From contig JAJKFH010000102.1 of assembly GCA_023333565.1 (NCBI GenBank), positions 1,178,001-1,242,000 of the forward strand: DNA of 64,000 nt. The letters run 5' to 3'. The DNA is from Puffinus mauretanicus (Eukaryota; Chordata; Aves; Procellariiformes; Procellariidae). Below the pieces are notes generated by a model. That model was not told the DNA's origin, searched no databases, and saw nothing but the letters and a program-made list of their open reading frames with translations. The translations under genes and the position numbers were made by a program. Shown in pieces: positions 10,908 through 20,920 of the stretch (position 1 is its first letter; each line of letters opens with the position of its first letter).

Positions 10908-13900
10908 CTGCCAAACAGGGAGATAGTGAGAAAGTTTCTTAAAGCTTTTTTCTGCTTCTAAAAGTGCTCCTCAATTCTTTTTCTAGCTCTTCCTTGATAG
11001 GACAGTTGGATGGAAAAAACAGGTAGTTCTCCTAGCCTGCTATCGCAGCATCTGCAGCCAGGTCCAAGAAAAGAAGGATGTTTCTCCCGCTTCAATTTAC
11101 TAATCTAACAGCACTGCTTTCAAAGCCAAGAGCCATTGTTAAGACAGAACTCGGTCATTTTTTGGTAGCACATACCTGGGATATGCTGGCTGGCACAGCT
11201 GCTGTTGCTCACGATTGTAGCAGATGGCTGCAATTGTGCAAGTCTAGCAGAAGCTTTGTGGTAATTCGTTCTGTGAGGTGTCCTGTTACGAGTAGTCATC
11301 TGATGACGTCCAGGGGGTGTTTCAGGTGTCTGGTGTCCAGCGGATGGGTCTGGCATTTTGTGACCCATTATCTTAAGATCGATGGTCTCCAAGGAAATGT
11401 CCCAAAGTTCAGGATCATCTAGAATGAATGGAAAGGTGATCAAACCAAAGACGACAGTATTGTACTACACGAATGACAGTAACTCCAGGACCAGCCCAGA
11501 CTTCTCCTACAAGTGGTGGCCGCTACAAAAGTGGAACTGTAAAGCATCTTTTATGTCGGTGCACAGCAGGGAAACGGTGCTACCCCTTGTGCTCCGGACT
11601 TAAGCAATGTCCAGGCACTGTGGTGTAAGTGTGACCCAAATAGCCACAGTCATGTTAAGACATGCCCTCACCCCCACAGATGTTCTGTTTCTGTGCAACA
11701 GCACTTGAGGAAAGGCGTTTACCAAATATGTGTAAGAACTCTCTACTGAAAAGCATGGTGTGCAACCCCTCATAGTGATGGACATTTCCCTGCCACTCAA
11801 GCAAGGTTTGTATTGCTAAGATCAGGTTCATACTCGCACTTCTATTATTCCAACCTCTTCAGAACTTTTACCTTTACACTGTACTCTGAAGAGTCGATTT
11901 AAATGCTAATGATTTAACACACTATTACTCATCACTTTTTGGCTGACCTGCAAAGAACTCCTCTTCTATTGCTAGTTTCTGTTGTACTGCTGCTGGAGTG
12001 CTGTGCTTTACAGGAGGATCGGATGCTGTTGGATGGAGGTAACAGAAGAAGAAATAAATGTTAGAAATACAGAAGAACCCTTTTGCTCCTTCGTAACAGA
12101 GCATGAGTCTGAAATGATAAGCAGCAGCAGCTGCCATCAGGTACGCTCTTTTTTCCTAGAGCTGGATGTGTTTTGGTAGCAGTATGTGGAATGGTAAGAT
12201 TCTGTACCTGATCATGGCTGGTAAGAGCAGCTGCACTACTTTAAACTGTTTTTTAGCCTGTTGACCCCATCCCCAAGTTCCTGCTTACCACTCAGCTGTC
12301 CAGACTTCCCCATGAATAAAGAGCAACATATTAGTAGCTAATGCAATACCTATTTGCCTGCAACCACCTCAGTGAAGTGCTGCAGTCTCAGCTCGGCTGC
12401 AGCATGTTAATGGTACTAGCAACATCCTGCCAGAAGCTTTAGGGTGGTTGGAAAGGTGCAGTTTTAATGATGCAGTTGTAGAGCTGACATTCCTGCCACT
12501 TTAAGAACAGGATGGGAAAAAGTATGATAATCCTCCTTCCTCTGGTCTCAAAGGTGTGTTGATAGCACAGTACAAAAGCAAATGAAACTGGTTGGGCTCC
12601 TGTATTGAGGGTATCACATGCCTGCCAGTAGCTATCGTTAAAACTGTCCATTTTTAATGCCAAGTCTTACCCTGTTTGCTGCTAGGAGTAACTACTGGAA
12701 TCTGATGCTTTTTCTCCATCTGTTCCCAGAACTGTTGCTGTAGTTGCTTTTGTCGCAATTTCCGCTGGTAAGTGGCATCACACTCAACAGCTAAGGAGTC
12801 TGTATTTCTGCCCCTCCCCCAAGTAAGCACAAAGTTAAACAGGATTTCAGCAATCACCTTTTACAAAGAAAAAATGCATGAAGAAATAACAGCAAGGAAA
12901 ATCCACTAAACTAGCATTTTATGGCATCTTCCAAATTGGGCTGTCAGTGTGTTTTAAAAGGTACAGTAACTTCTAATATAGCTTACATAATCAATTTGTA
13001 ATAGCAGTCTCACCTGGTACTATTTGGCTGTTTCTGATCTGCCATCACTACGGCAGCCTCTGTCTGACCAGGCTTACAAGTAGATGCCATCTCGCAATGT
13101 TGTCTCCCTCCTGCGTTCTGCCTTTCCAAACAGCTATTGTATCTTGCTTTCTCTATTTCAGGCTCATAGTCCTCTCTCTTAGCTTTGATCAAATCTAACT
13201 CAGGGGGTATCTAGCAAAGGGAAAAAAGAAAACATATTCAGAAACCTCCTTCATCAACTTAATGAAATATGCACAGGGTTTTTCAATACAGTACTGCTGA
13301 AAAATTTAGTTTGTTTGGTCTAAGTGGAATACTAAGTTAGAAAATTGAAATGCATTTTCAGTACAAAGTCATTCAGCTAGTTAATAATTGAATTAATGCG
13401 ACTGTTAGTTTAATAGTTCGGTACTTCAGGGCAGATAGCCCACGTCTCCCCATACTGTGCTCTCTGCAAATGATAACAGTTGCAGATGATCAATACAGAA
13501 TTCTACAGCTTCTCAGACAGTTTCACAAGCCTGTTGCTGAGTCTGTTAGTTTTGCCAGTTCCATTTTCACGCTTGTATTAAAGGGCACGGCAGACCTTTA
13601 CTCAGCTCTGCAATTGTGAGGTCACTGAGGTCACCACTCTCTTTTTATTAAAGATGGGATGCTTTGGCTCTGTGATTTTACAAACTTGTGGCAATGCCAC
13701 TAATAGACAATGACCTTGGCAAAGAAGAGATCTGTACCATCTCTACTTGGCAAGGTGTCACTTTGGATCTGCTCCTACAGGCTAAGTTAGCTAGATAGAA
13801 CCGCCTCACAGCTCTAGGCTGACTAGCAGAGTTTGGTAAATCCTAGCATGATGAAGGCAACTTTACTAGGAAACTCCATGGATCAGCAGCTGTAAAAGGC

Positions 13901-16900
13901 TCACTTTTTCCTCAGTGAGGAAGGTCAGTTACCGCCTAGAAGCCTACTGCCCCCAACTGGTACACATCAGGAGCTGACAAGATTAATGTTGGTTCCTGAG
14001 GTGCAACCTCAGTAACAGCCAGGACAACTTTAATACTACGAAGGCTGCTGTGTTACATCACAGCACACTTATAAATTGTGATAGCTCTGAAAGAACAGGG
14101 TTAAAGGATGGTTATCACTGATGTAGAAGTACATCACAATTTCTTGTCTCTCTCTTGACTAAAGACCTCCACAAGAGGCATTTCTCCATGGTGTCGGTTA
14201 CCTCAGAAGGTTCACTGTTTGACCTAGTGCTTCACAGAGTAAAAATAACTGCAACTCTTCCCTTGCAAACTGAAACCTAAGGAGGTAAGGAGTCTGAAAA
14301 GCAAAGTAACGTGGCTTCTTACTGTTCATAAGGGTAAGAACCATATTATGGCAAGGAAAGTAAGTGTTCAAGTACACATCAGTTGTACATGCTAATTCTT
14401 CATACATTCAAGAGCCCTAGTTTGCCAGTAGTATCATATCAGGTATTTAAAACAAATAAATTGGAGTATAGATCTTCCTAATGTTATTCCCCATTCTCCA
14501 GCAGCCAAGTCCAGTACATCTTGCTCTTGTAATTCAGTTGCAAAATTCAGGTACTGACACATTTTTGAAGTCAAGCAGATTTGCAGGGCCATTTGTACAC
14601 TCATCATGTAGCAAAACAAAATAGTGCTGCCTGTTTTCCTGTTCTGTGGTAAAACTTCGAAGGGACTGGCACAGCTAAAAAGTTGTTGTGGGTCCACTCC
14701 AAACGCCTTGGTTCACTCTTTGTATCATAGATGTATCTAGCATTTTGCAGTGTTCTTTTGGGAAGGATCCCATTTGGTTAACTGAATGTTGAAAACATCT
14801 TTAGAAATTACCTTTGCTTGAGACCTCAGTACAAAAACATTGTTACAGAATAACTACTTGTTAACTATTCTAACAAGAACAATGAACACTGAGGGGTGAA
14901 ATACAGGCGCACTGTAAATTTTGTTACAAGGACCATGCTGAGTTATTTTCTATCTAGCTGTGCTGCGCATTAGGGCTTGGTAGAGTTTGAATACTGGTTA
15001 GTAGAAGAACAAAGTAACTATCAATGCATATATTGACATTGCTACTGTAAGGAATTTGCTTAAAATTAAGTGAAAGTTCCAATTATAACAAGCAGCTTTG
15101 GTATGTGACCCACTTGGTATTGTTTCTACGATACCCTGGGCTATGCATATTAAAATCTTTATTTGAAGGCAGAAGTCTTTCTCATGGAAAAACTTCCCAT
15201 TTTCTGCCAGAGCTCCTTGAATTCCAAAGAACACTCCTTTTTCCTGCTGCCCACTGGTTGACATATAGGCTGTCTGTTTGAGAGACTTCAGGATTAAATG
15301 AAATAGTCCTGATTTTGCAGGAATGCACAGAGGAGCTGTACCTGCTTTAGGGTAGGTTACACAGATAATAGATGTACTGTCTGGCTACTCTTCTGCCCTG
15401 CCTGCAGCCACTGGTTTTATGACCTATTACAGCGATTGGCAATTGTGTCACTGTATGTAGTTATCTCTCATCCTCTTTTTTTTTTAATTCCTGAAAAAGT
15501 CCAGTAATGAGAGGAAAATGTCAAGTAAGTTTGATTTTTAAAATTCATAATAGTAAATCAGATTGTGCTACCACTGACAATGAGAACAGAGAGATCTGTT
15601 CTGGCTTTTGCCTTATACAGGGCACAGGTATACAGTAAAGAACATGCAGACAGCCTCGACAGACTCTCTTCTCCCAAGGACTTCCACTTCACGTATGTGA
15701 TGAATATATGAGTTGACACTGGTATCATTGCTGATACACATTTAAGGCAGAAGTGGCTAGATGAGAGCGATGAACTGAGTGGCTACAATTGACAAAGCTT
15801 AAACAGTCTTAAGAACTGCAGCACATGGAGAAAATGGCACCTAGACCGAGCTAGTTTAAACAGTTTAGTGCTTTCTGTGATAACATTTAATCTGCTACGA
15901 ACGCAGATGTACGCATTACTGGCACTGAAAAAAGAGACCTGGACAACATGGCCATAAATGTCACATGAGACCTTTAGTAGGGTACTGTTTCTTCGCCACA
16001 GTAACCTTGCCTGCTGCAAATAGTCAAAATTTACAGTAGTTGTGGTAAAATGTCGGGGAAGAACTCTATAACAAACAGTTCGTGCAAACTAGCAGGCAAA
16101 GGCTATTGGTCTCATAGCTGGAAATATTCAGGGATGAGATGCATTGATATAATTATTTATAACATTTTTAATATGAAGGACCAGGAGCAGCGGACATCTA
16201 GCAGTCCCTGCTCTAACAGCCCATGTACTGCACCTGACGTGGAAGCTTATTCACGGCTCGTAGGTAGTCTTTGTCTAGGATGCAGTTCCCAAGAGCATTC
16301 CCAAAGCACCTGAGAGAGAAGAGAGCTCACTGTGACTGAAAATAACACTTAATTCTCACTTAACTTCTGAAAATACGCACATACTGATCTTCACTTACTT
16401 GAGTGCCCTCTTCAGTCCATCTGTTACTGCCTCCTTTCTTGCCTTTTCTAGGGACAAGGCCTTAGATTTTAGGCCTTCACTGACTCCATACCCCACATCT
16501 TCATGGTATGACCCATCCTGCAGTAAAATTTTAAAAATAGTAAGTATAAGGGAATTTCTGCACATACATACAACACTTCTCGTTAGATGCTGTGCTTTCC
16601 TAAGCCTGATTACTTGCTCTTAGCTGGTTGTTCTATAGCAAAGTCAATGTTTTGGACACCAGTAGGTTCTCTAGTGTAATACAGTACTCGAGAACCACAG
16701 TCTGACCTATGCATGAACTTTCATTTACAGCTTTAGGCAATTGCTCAACTATAGACAGAGCAAACAAAAAAAATCCACTTACCTTAAGCTGAACTTTCAC
16801 AAATGCACAGACCCCCACATAGAACCTGCCATTGTTGAGGTCAACGAAGTCTGGGGGAGGGAAAAGTAACATCCTAAATAATACAAAAGACTTCTGATCC

Positions 16901-19900
16901 ACATTTAGATCTTATTTTGTCCGTTGAGGACATTCATAAACCTAAACCATACTTGCTGAATATGCCCAAGATACTGTATTATCTTCTATAAAATGGAGCA
17001 TGACTTACAAAATATTAACTGTAGTTTGAGAATGCTGACTTGCATATATGGTCTGGGCATGTTATGTGATACTTTCTGGTTATTAGTGGCTAGACCTGCC
17101 AAACACAAACTTCTATTTCCCAGTATACCCTGCTACTACATGTATACACTTAAACATATGAAAGAAGGAAGAGTTGTAAATGTTACTTCTCATTCAGCTA
17201 CATATCCTAAATCTTCAAAGCATAACAATTTTTTCAGCTGGAAGGAAAGATTTGAAGTATCAATTTATAAAAAACAGTAATGGAAAATAAACTGTTGTCT
17301 ATAAAAGTAATTCCTTTCCTATTATATACTAGAAGCCTCCAGTTTGCGAAATTTTGCACAAGGTTTTATCCAGGACAGACTGCCTGAAGAACTTAACAGG
17401 TTGCAATACAACTCTCCATTCAGAAGATCTAATCTACCTTATTTTACACCAAAAGCAATGCTATATAATATACATAGGGCACTCTAGTTAGCAGTCTTGC
17501 AAGTCTGATAGTAACATGACACAGGTCTGAAATGAAATGCTTTGAAGTTCAAGTAACTCTGGGGTCCAAAAGTTCTTCTGTTCTCATCATCTGGTCTATT
17601 TGTTTAATTGTTTTGTAAACGTGCCCGAGGTGCAAGCCCTTTTTCTACGCAGGAATTTAAAACCAAACATAACAGAATCCTCTGTCTCTGAATTGCTAAA
17701 GAATTACTCGCTATGGCATTATTTGAAAAAGATAGAAGTTTGAAGGATGTCAGTGCTTTTTTGACTGAAAAGGGGGGAAAAAAAAGTGGTACAGAATAGA
17801 TGGAAACCAAGGAAGTAATTTGTTTTATGTCTAGAATCCACTGGCCTGAGGTAAGAAAAGACTTCTGAAGGCAGGGGGTACATTTATGCAGCTTTGTTGA
17901 GCTACTTCAACAATCAGTCTTCAGTCTAAGCATAGCAGATCTGCAAACAGGGACAGTACTCCTCTACTAGGTAGTACTACAGCTATCGAGATGGAAGAAG
18001 CGTAAGCTTTAAGATCACCTGAATACCATTTTCTAGAAGAAGAATTTTTCCAAAGCTTTCTACTGTAAAAAATCTCAGAACCAGGTACTGGCTAGAAGAA
18101 GAATCTGCAGAAAAAGATGGGTCCCTAAAGATTAGGGGAATATTAACTGAGAAGATAACTTGTTAGAATATAAAAAAGATACAGGTGAGTATGAAAGTTG
18201 GCTCAGGGCTGCTGGGTGTTAAATAGCTTAATTGTAATTACTGTTGACTGTAGTCACTGAGTGTTCCCCTAGAGATCAGAAAACTTGATTAGAATAGCTC
18301 AAGAATAATAATAAGCACACTTAGAATAATGACTATGACATATTCCAGTGCAAGACCTAAAAAGAAAACAGAAGGGCCATTATTCGATTTCTCTCATTCT
18401 TAGCAACTGCTAAGACACCTGGAAATTCCACATGCCTCTCCCCAGGTTCTTTGAAGTGATCAAGTTCTTGGATAGATACCCTGGTCCTTATCTGTCAGGG
18501 CCTCACAGTGAAACAAGAGGAAAGACTTCTTTATCCTCAAGAGATACTTACCAACGTTCTGCTGAGTGACTGAATGAGCCCAGCCGTTGAAGCCAAACAT
18601 CTCGTTGGCCAGACTGATTACCTTGTGACCCTCAATGTAACAGACCTGAAAAGAAAAGCATATATACATAAATATATACATATATTTAAAAATACATATG
18701 CATGTGCACACATGCTTTATTTTAAAGAGGGATTACACACATCATCTTACACTGAGGAAACCCAGCTAAGTTCAAGGTTCAGATGATGTGAATAAAAGGA
18801 TGATGGCGCAGCTTTAGGTTCACCCTCTTCCAGTAACTGTGATAGGGGGTTAATATGGCAACAAATGTGACTTAATCAAGGAAATATGACTTAATCAGGG
18901 GAAGGCAGAGCTCGAGGACATTAAAGAGGGTAAAATGCAGCCAATGTAATATAATGCTTCATATATTCCAGTTCTGGGAAAAAATAAGAAAAACATCTCA
19001 ATGTTCCACAAGTAGATAAATATTCGCTTGTCAAGGATGAAGAACTGAAAAGCTAAGTCTTTTCTTAAAGTGTAAAAGGAACCTGTGGCTCAATAAAAGC
19101 CAGAATTTATGCTATGCTGACTTTGCTTTCATATCTGCACATTAAACTACTTGTGGAAAAATAACTTTAAAAAAATAAGGATTATTGTAACTTTTTTTAT
19201 CCTAGTTTTCCTGGAAAAAACTGTGAGTTGAAACATCTATGCATGTTTGTTCATACCTTTTGTCCTCCTCCAGCTTGCCGACTGCTGATATATTCTGGAC
19301 CCAGTCTCTGACGAAGAGCATGCTGGATAGCTTGATATTCACCTGCTGTGTATTGATACTTGACAAAAACAAGGTAAGACAAATCTTCTCACTCTCCCTA
19401 TTTTAGCTCCCCCCCTTCTCCTAATATCACATCTTTATCCCATTTTTCCATGTACAGTCCTTCCAAGAGGTGTATGATCCATTTTTAGAATCAGGATGTA
19501 ACAGACAAGGAAAGACCTCAGGGGGGTTGTATGCATTACATTTGCGCATTATATTGGTTTTTTTCTCTTACTCTTGAAGTACGTGTATACAAGCATTAAT
19601 TATTTAGCTGTAGCAATTCTGTTTCATTTCTCATAACCATCACTTACATTAGAAGAACTGAGATGAGCCAGACCTATTAGTATCCTATTGAAATCTTAAT
19701 GCAGTCATAATCTTAGTCACGGTTGCCAGGAACACACATATAAGCTTGTATTTTACCTCTCAAAAATAAAATGTAGTAGCTCTGTGACCAACAAGAAAAG
19801 TGTATTTAAAAACTCCAACAAAACCAAAGTTTAAACTTATTCTACTACCATGTGCTGTCACGGCAGGGAGGATAGCAGCTCAGGAAAGCAATCAAAATAG

Positions 19901-20918
19901 GAGTTTCTTGAGGAGTGTTCAACAAATTCCCCTCACGCAGGGAAAGTCCTTTGGATAACTCCAGCATCACTGGTATCATTGGGTAACACCAGCAACACTG
20001 GAAATCTAAAGTGTTGTAACTTTTGCTCCTTGTCTTAGTAGAAATACAATTTACAATCTGTAAAGGTTAGAGAAGCCTAAATGCATATTTAAGGATTCAA
20101 GCACTAAAAAGCTTGCGTTGCTATGCTCTGATGTGGGACAGAACAGAGATTTTACCACCTGAATCATAGAAGTACTGTGTATGCATGTATTGGCTACCCT
20201 ATCATTCAGCAGAATACAGAATTCGATAGAGTGCGCGCCATGTAAGTTTCAACACCTGCGAAACACCTCTAATTTGTATTTGGTTCTATTTAAACTTGAA
20301 GGAATAACTTTGTCTTTTTCTGACACTAAAATGCAAGTCTGTAACTAAAAGGCATAAGGAAAAAGGGAAATTGCACGTGCCTATGCCATATTCAGGAACT
20401 GTGTATAAATGCTTATCACGGAGAAGAGAATTCACCACCAAAAGGTCTGTTCAGTCCAGATATGGTTTTCTTTTTCCCAAATTATTTTAATTTTTTTTTT
20501 AATTATTTTTTAATAGCTGAAAGTAGTTGACTTTTCTGAACCAGTACTGAGAATGTGTGTAAGCATGATCCAGGCAATCTGGGAATAAGAGAGAATAAAA
20601 CAAGCTCCATTTTTAAGGAACAAAATTAAAAACCTTTTGTGAAGAATCTAGAGGCATGCCAAGGCTATCATGGAGGAAAATGTAATGTACAATTAGGTAT
20701 AACATAGCTAGGGTAATGAATGTGACTCCAGCCTTACTGTATCCAACTTTAAAATGAGTAAATATGCAGGGCAGATTTCCAGAAGCGCAAGCATAAAACT
20801 TCTATTTCCCTCTCAGGCAAAAGGAACTGACCTGTCCGAAGCAAGCAACTGAATTGCTAGTGCTGGAACTATTGCTGCTGATGTGGCTTTCACTGTCTTT
20901 CCCTTGACTTTCAGGCAT
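10849..20918 (-). CDS. RAD52: RAD52, DNA repair single-strand annealing protein (complete CDS, 11 coding exons)
   Basis: Eleven exons with GT-AG borders join without a phase break into 419 residues plus stop (1260 nt); human RAD52 has 418. Coding exons in transcript order: 20832-20918, 19257-19358, 18552-18645, 16783-16850, 16399-16517, 16234-16309, 13014-13210, 12671-12807, 11948-12025, 11176-11418, 10849-10907. RAD52 is a nuclear ring-forming protein that binds ssDNA and RPA, anneals complementary strands and assists RAD51. The annealing domain (about residues 26-210) is strongly conserved. It includes Arg56 and Tyr66 (human Arg55, Tyr65) and the Lys153-Arg154 pair (human Lys152-Arg153); human Arg156 is Lys157 here. 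Residues 261-274 ([14 protein letters not shown]) match the basic helix known to bind RPA32. The C-terminal third diverges except for a Thr-x-Asn-Arg-Thr-Pro-His motif and a basic tail (KKRRLEPT) matching the nuclear localisation signal. The start ATG lies two bases after a splice acceptor, so the 5' UTR is almost wholly in upstream exon(s). Confidence 0.97.
11176..11418 (-). CDS. RAD52: RAD52 coding exon 10
   Basis: The exon is 243 nt: two bases completing Asp320, 80 codons, then one base. The sequence diverges from mammals but keeps a Met-Thr-Thr-Arg-Asn-Arg-Thr-Pro-His motif (human Met-Val-Thr-Gln-Asn-Arg-Thr-Pro-His). The acceptor is TTCTAG and the donor GTATGT. The frame stays open past the donor for 19 codons to a TGA at 11120-11122, so intron retention would give a different C terminus without the basic tail. 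Confidence 0.9.
11419..11947 (-). other. RAD52: RAD52 intron between coding exons 9 and 10
   Basis: This is a 529-nt GT-AG intron with nothing recognisable inside. The frame at 11600-11800 was checked for RAD52 similarity and shows none. Confidence 0.85.
11948..12025 (-). CDS. RAD52: RAD52 coding exon 9
   Basis: The exon is 78 nt: two bases completing Ala294, 25 codons, then one base of a split Asp codon. It encodes [10 protein letters not shown] and an acidic Glu-Glu-Glu-Phe-Phe-Ala end, aligning with human PPVTHSTPVTVSEPLLEKDF, near the known RAD51-interaction region. Confidence 0.92.
12026..12670 (-). other. RAD52: RAD52 intron between coding exons 8 and 9
   Basis: This is a 645-nt GT-AG intron. 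No additional exon or repeat was recognised. Confidence 0.85.
12671..12807 (-). CDS. RAD52: RAD52 coding exon 8 (RPA32-binding helix)
   Basis: The exon is 137 nt: one base completing Arg248, 45 codons, then one base. It encodes the conserved [14 protein letters not shown] element. The acceptor follows a G-rich run, not a pyrimidine tract (GGGGGAGGGGCAG), so it may be weak and prone to skipping. The donor is GTAAGA. Confidence 0.94.
13014..13210 (-). CDS. RAD52: RAD52 coding exon 7
   Basis: The exon is 197 nt (65 codons plus two bases). It begins [11 protein letters not shown] and includes Glu-Lys-Ala-Arg-Tyr-Asn-Ser-Cys, aligning with human [20 protein letters not shown]. After that the linker diverges. 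The donor is GTGAGA. Confidence 0.95.
13211..16233 (-). other. RAD52: RAD52 intron between coding exons 6 and 7
   Basis: This is a 3.0-kb GT-AG intron. I see no exon, RNA gene or clear transposon in it. The open frames at 14434-14697 and 14998-15264 have no recognisable relatives. Confidence 0.8.
16234..16309 (-). CDS. RAD52: RAD52 coding exon 6
   Basis: The exon is 76 nt. One base completes Lys157, then come 25 codons encoding [19 protein letters not shown] and on to Pro-Arg-Gln. An intron of only 89 nt (16310-16398) separates it from the preceding exon. The donor is the weaker GTGCAG. Confidence 0.96.
16399..16517 (-). CDS. RAD52: RAD52 coding exon 5
   Basis: The exon is 119 nt (39 codons plus two bases), starting Asp-Gly-Ser-Tyr-His-Glu-Asp after CTGCAG. 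It ends in a split Lys codon before GTAAGT. It contains Lys153-Arg154, matching the human Lys152/Arg153 pair needed for ssDNA binding, and the Lys134/Lys136 pair. Confidence 0.97.
16783..16850 (-). CDS. RAD52: RAD52 coding exon 4
   Basis: The exon is 68 nt. Two bases complete the split Asp codon, then come 22 codons encoding [20 protein letters not shown]. It is flanked by a CCCCCAG acceptor and a GTAAGT donor. Confidence 0.97.
16851..18551 (-). other. RAD52: RAD52 intron between coding exons 3 and 4
   Basis: This is a 1.7-kb GT-AG intron, AT-rich, with no recognised element. Confidence 0.85.
18552..18645 (-). CDS. RAD52: RAD52 coding exon 3
   Basis: The exon is 94 nt (31 codons plus one base), starting Val-Cys-Tyr-Ile-Glu-Gly-His after CTTTTCAG and ending before GTAAGT. 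It encodes the annealing-domain core [18 protein letters not shown]. Confidence 0.97.
18646..19256 (-). other. RAD52: RAD52 intron between coding exons 2 and 3
   Basis: This is a 611-nt GT-AG intron. It holds an alternating T/A and TACA low-complexity patch at about 18658-18715, close to the exon 3 acceptor side. Nothing else was recognised. Confidence 0.85.
18658..18715. repeat. AT/TACA-rich low-complexity tract
   Basis: Degenerate alternating purine-pyrimidine sequence (ATATATACATA and ATGCATGTGCACACATG units) lies just upstream of a RAD52 acceptor. It looks like a degraded simple repeat. Confidence 0.55.
19257..19358 (-). CDS. RAD52: RAD52 coding exon 2
   Basis: The exon has 34 codons in phase 0 at both ends. 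It encodes Tyr-Gln-Tyr-Thr-Ala and the conserved [13 protein letters not shown] stretch, ending Gly-Gly-Gly-Gln-Lys. The donor is GTATGA. Arg56, equivalent to human DNA-contact Arg55, lies here. Confidence 0.97.
19359..20831 (-). other. RAD52: RAD52 intron between coding exons 1 and 2
   Basis: This is a 1.5-kb GT-AG intron with no recognised exon or repeat. Confidence 0.85.
20832..20918 (-). CDS. RAD52: RAD52 coding exon 1 (start codon)
   Basis: The exon has 29 codons, from ATG at 20918-20916 to a GTCAGT donor at 20831. The acceptor CTTTAG precedes GGATG, so the exon boundary is at 20920. The N-terminal tail is Ser-rich and differs from mammals, then reaches the conserved Cys-Phe-Gly-Gln. 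The junction is phase 0. Confidence 0.93.
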
Positions 20919-20920
20919 CC

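Noticed and set aside
11600..11800. Possible additional RAD52 exon between coding exons 9 and 10
   Set aside because: The translation shows no RAD52 similarity, and exons 9 and 10 already join in frame across a split Asp codon.
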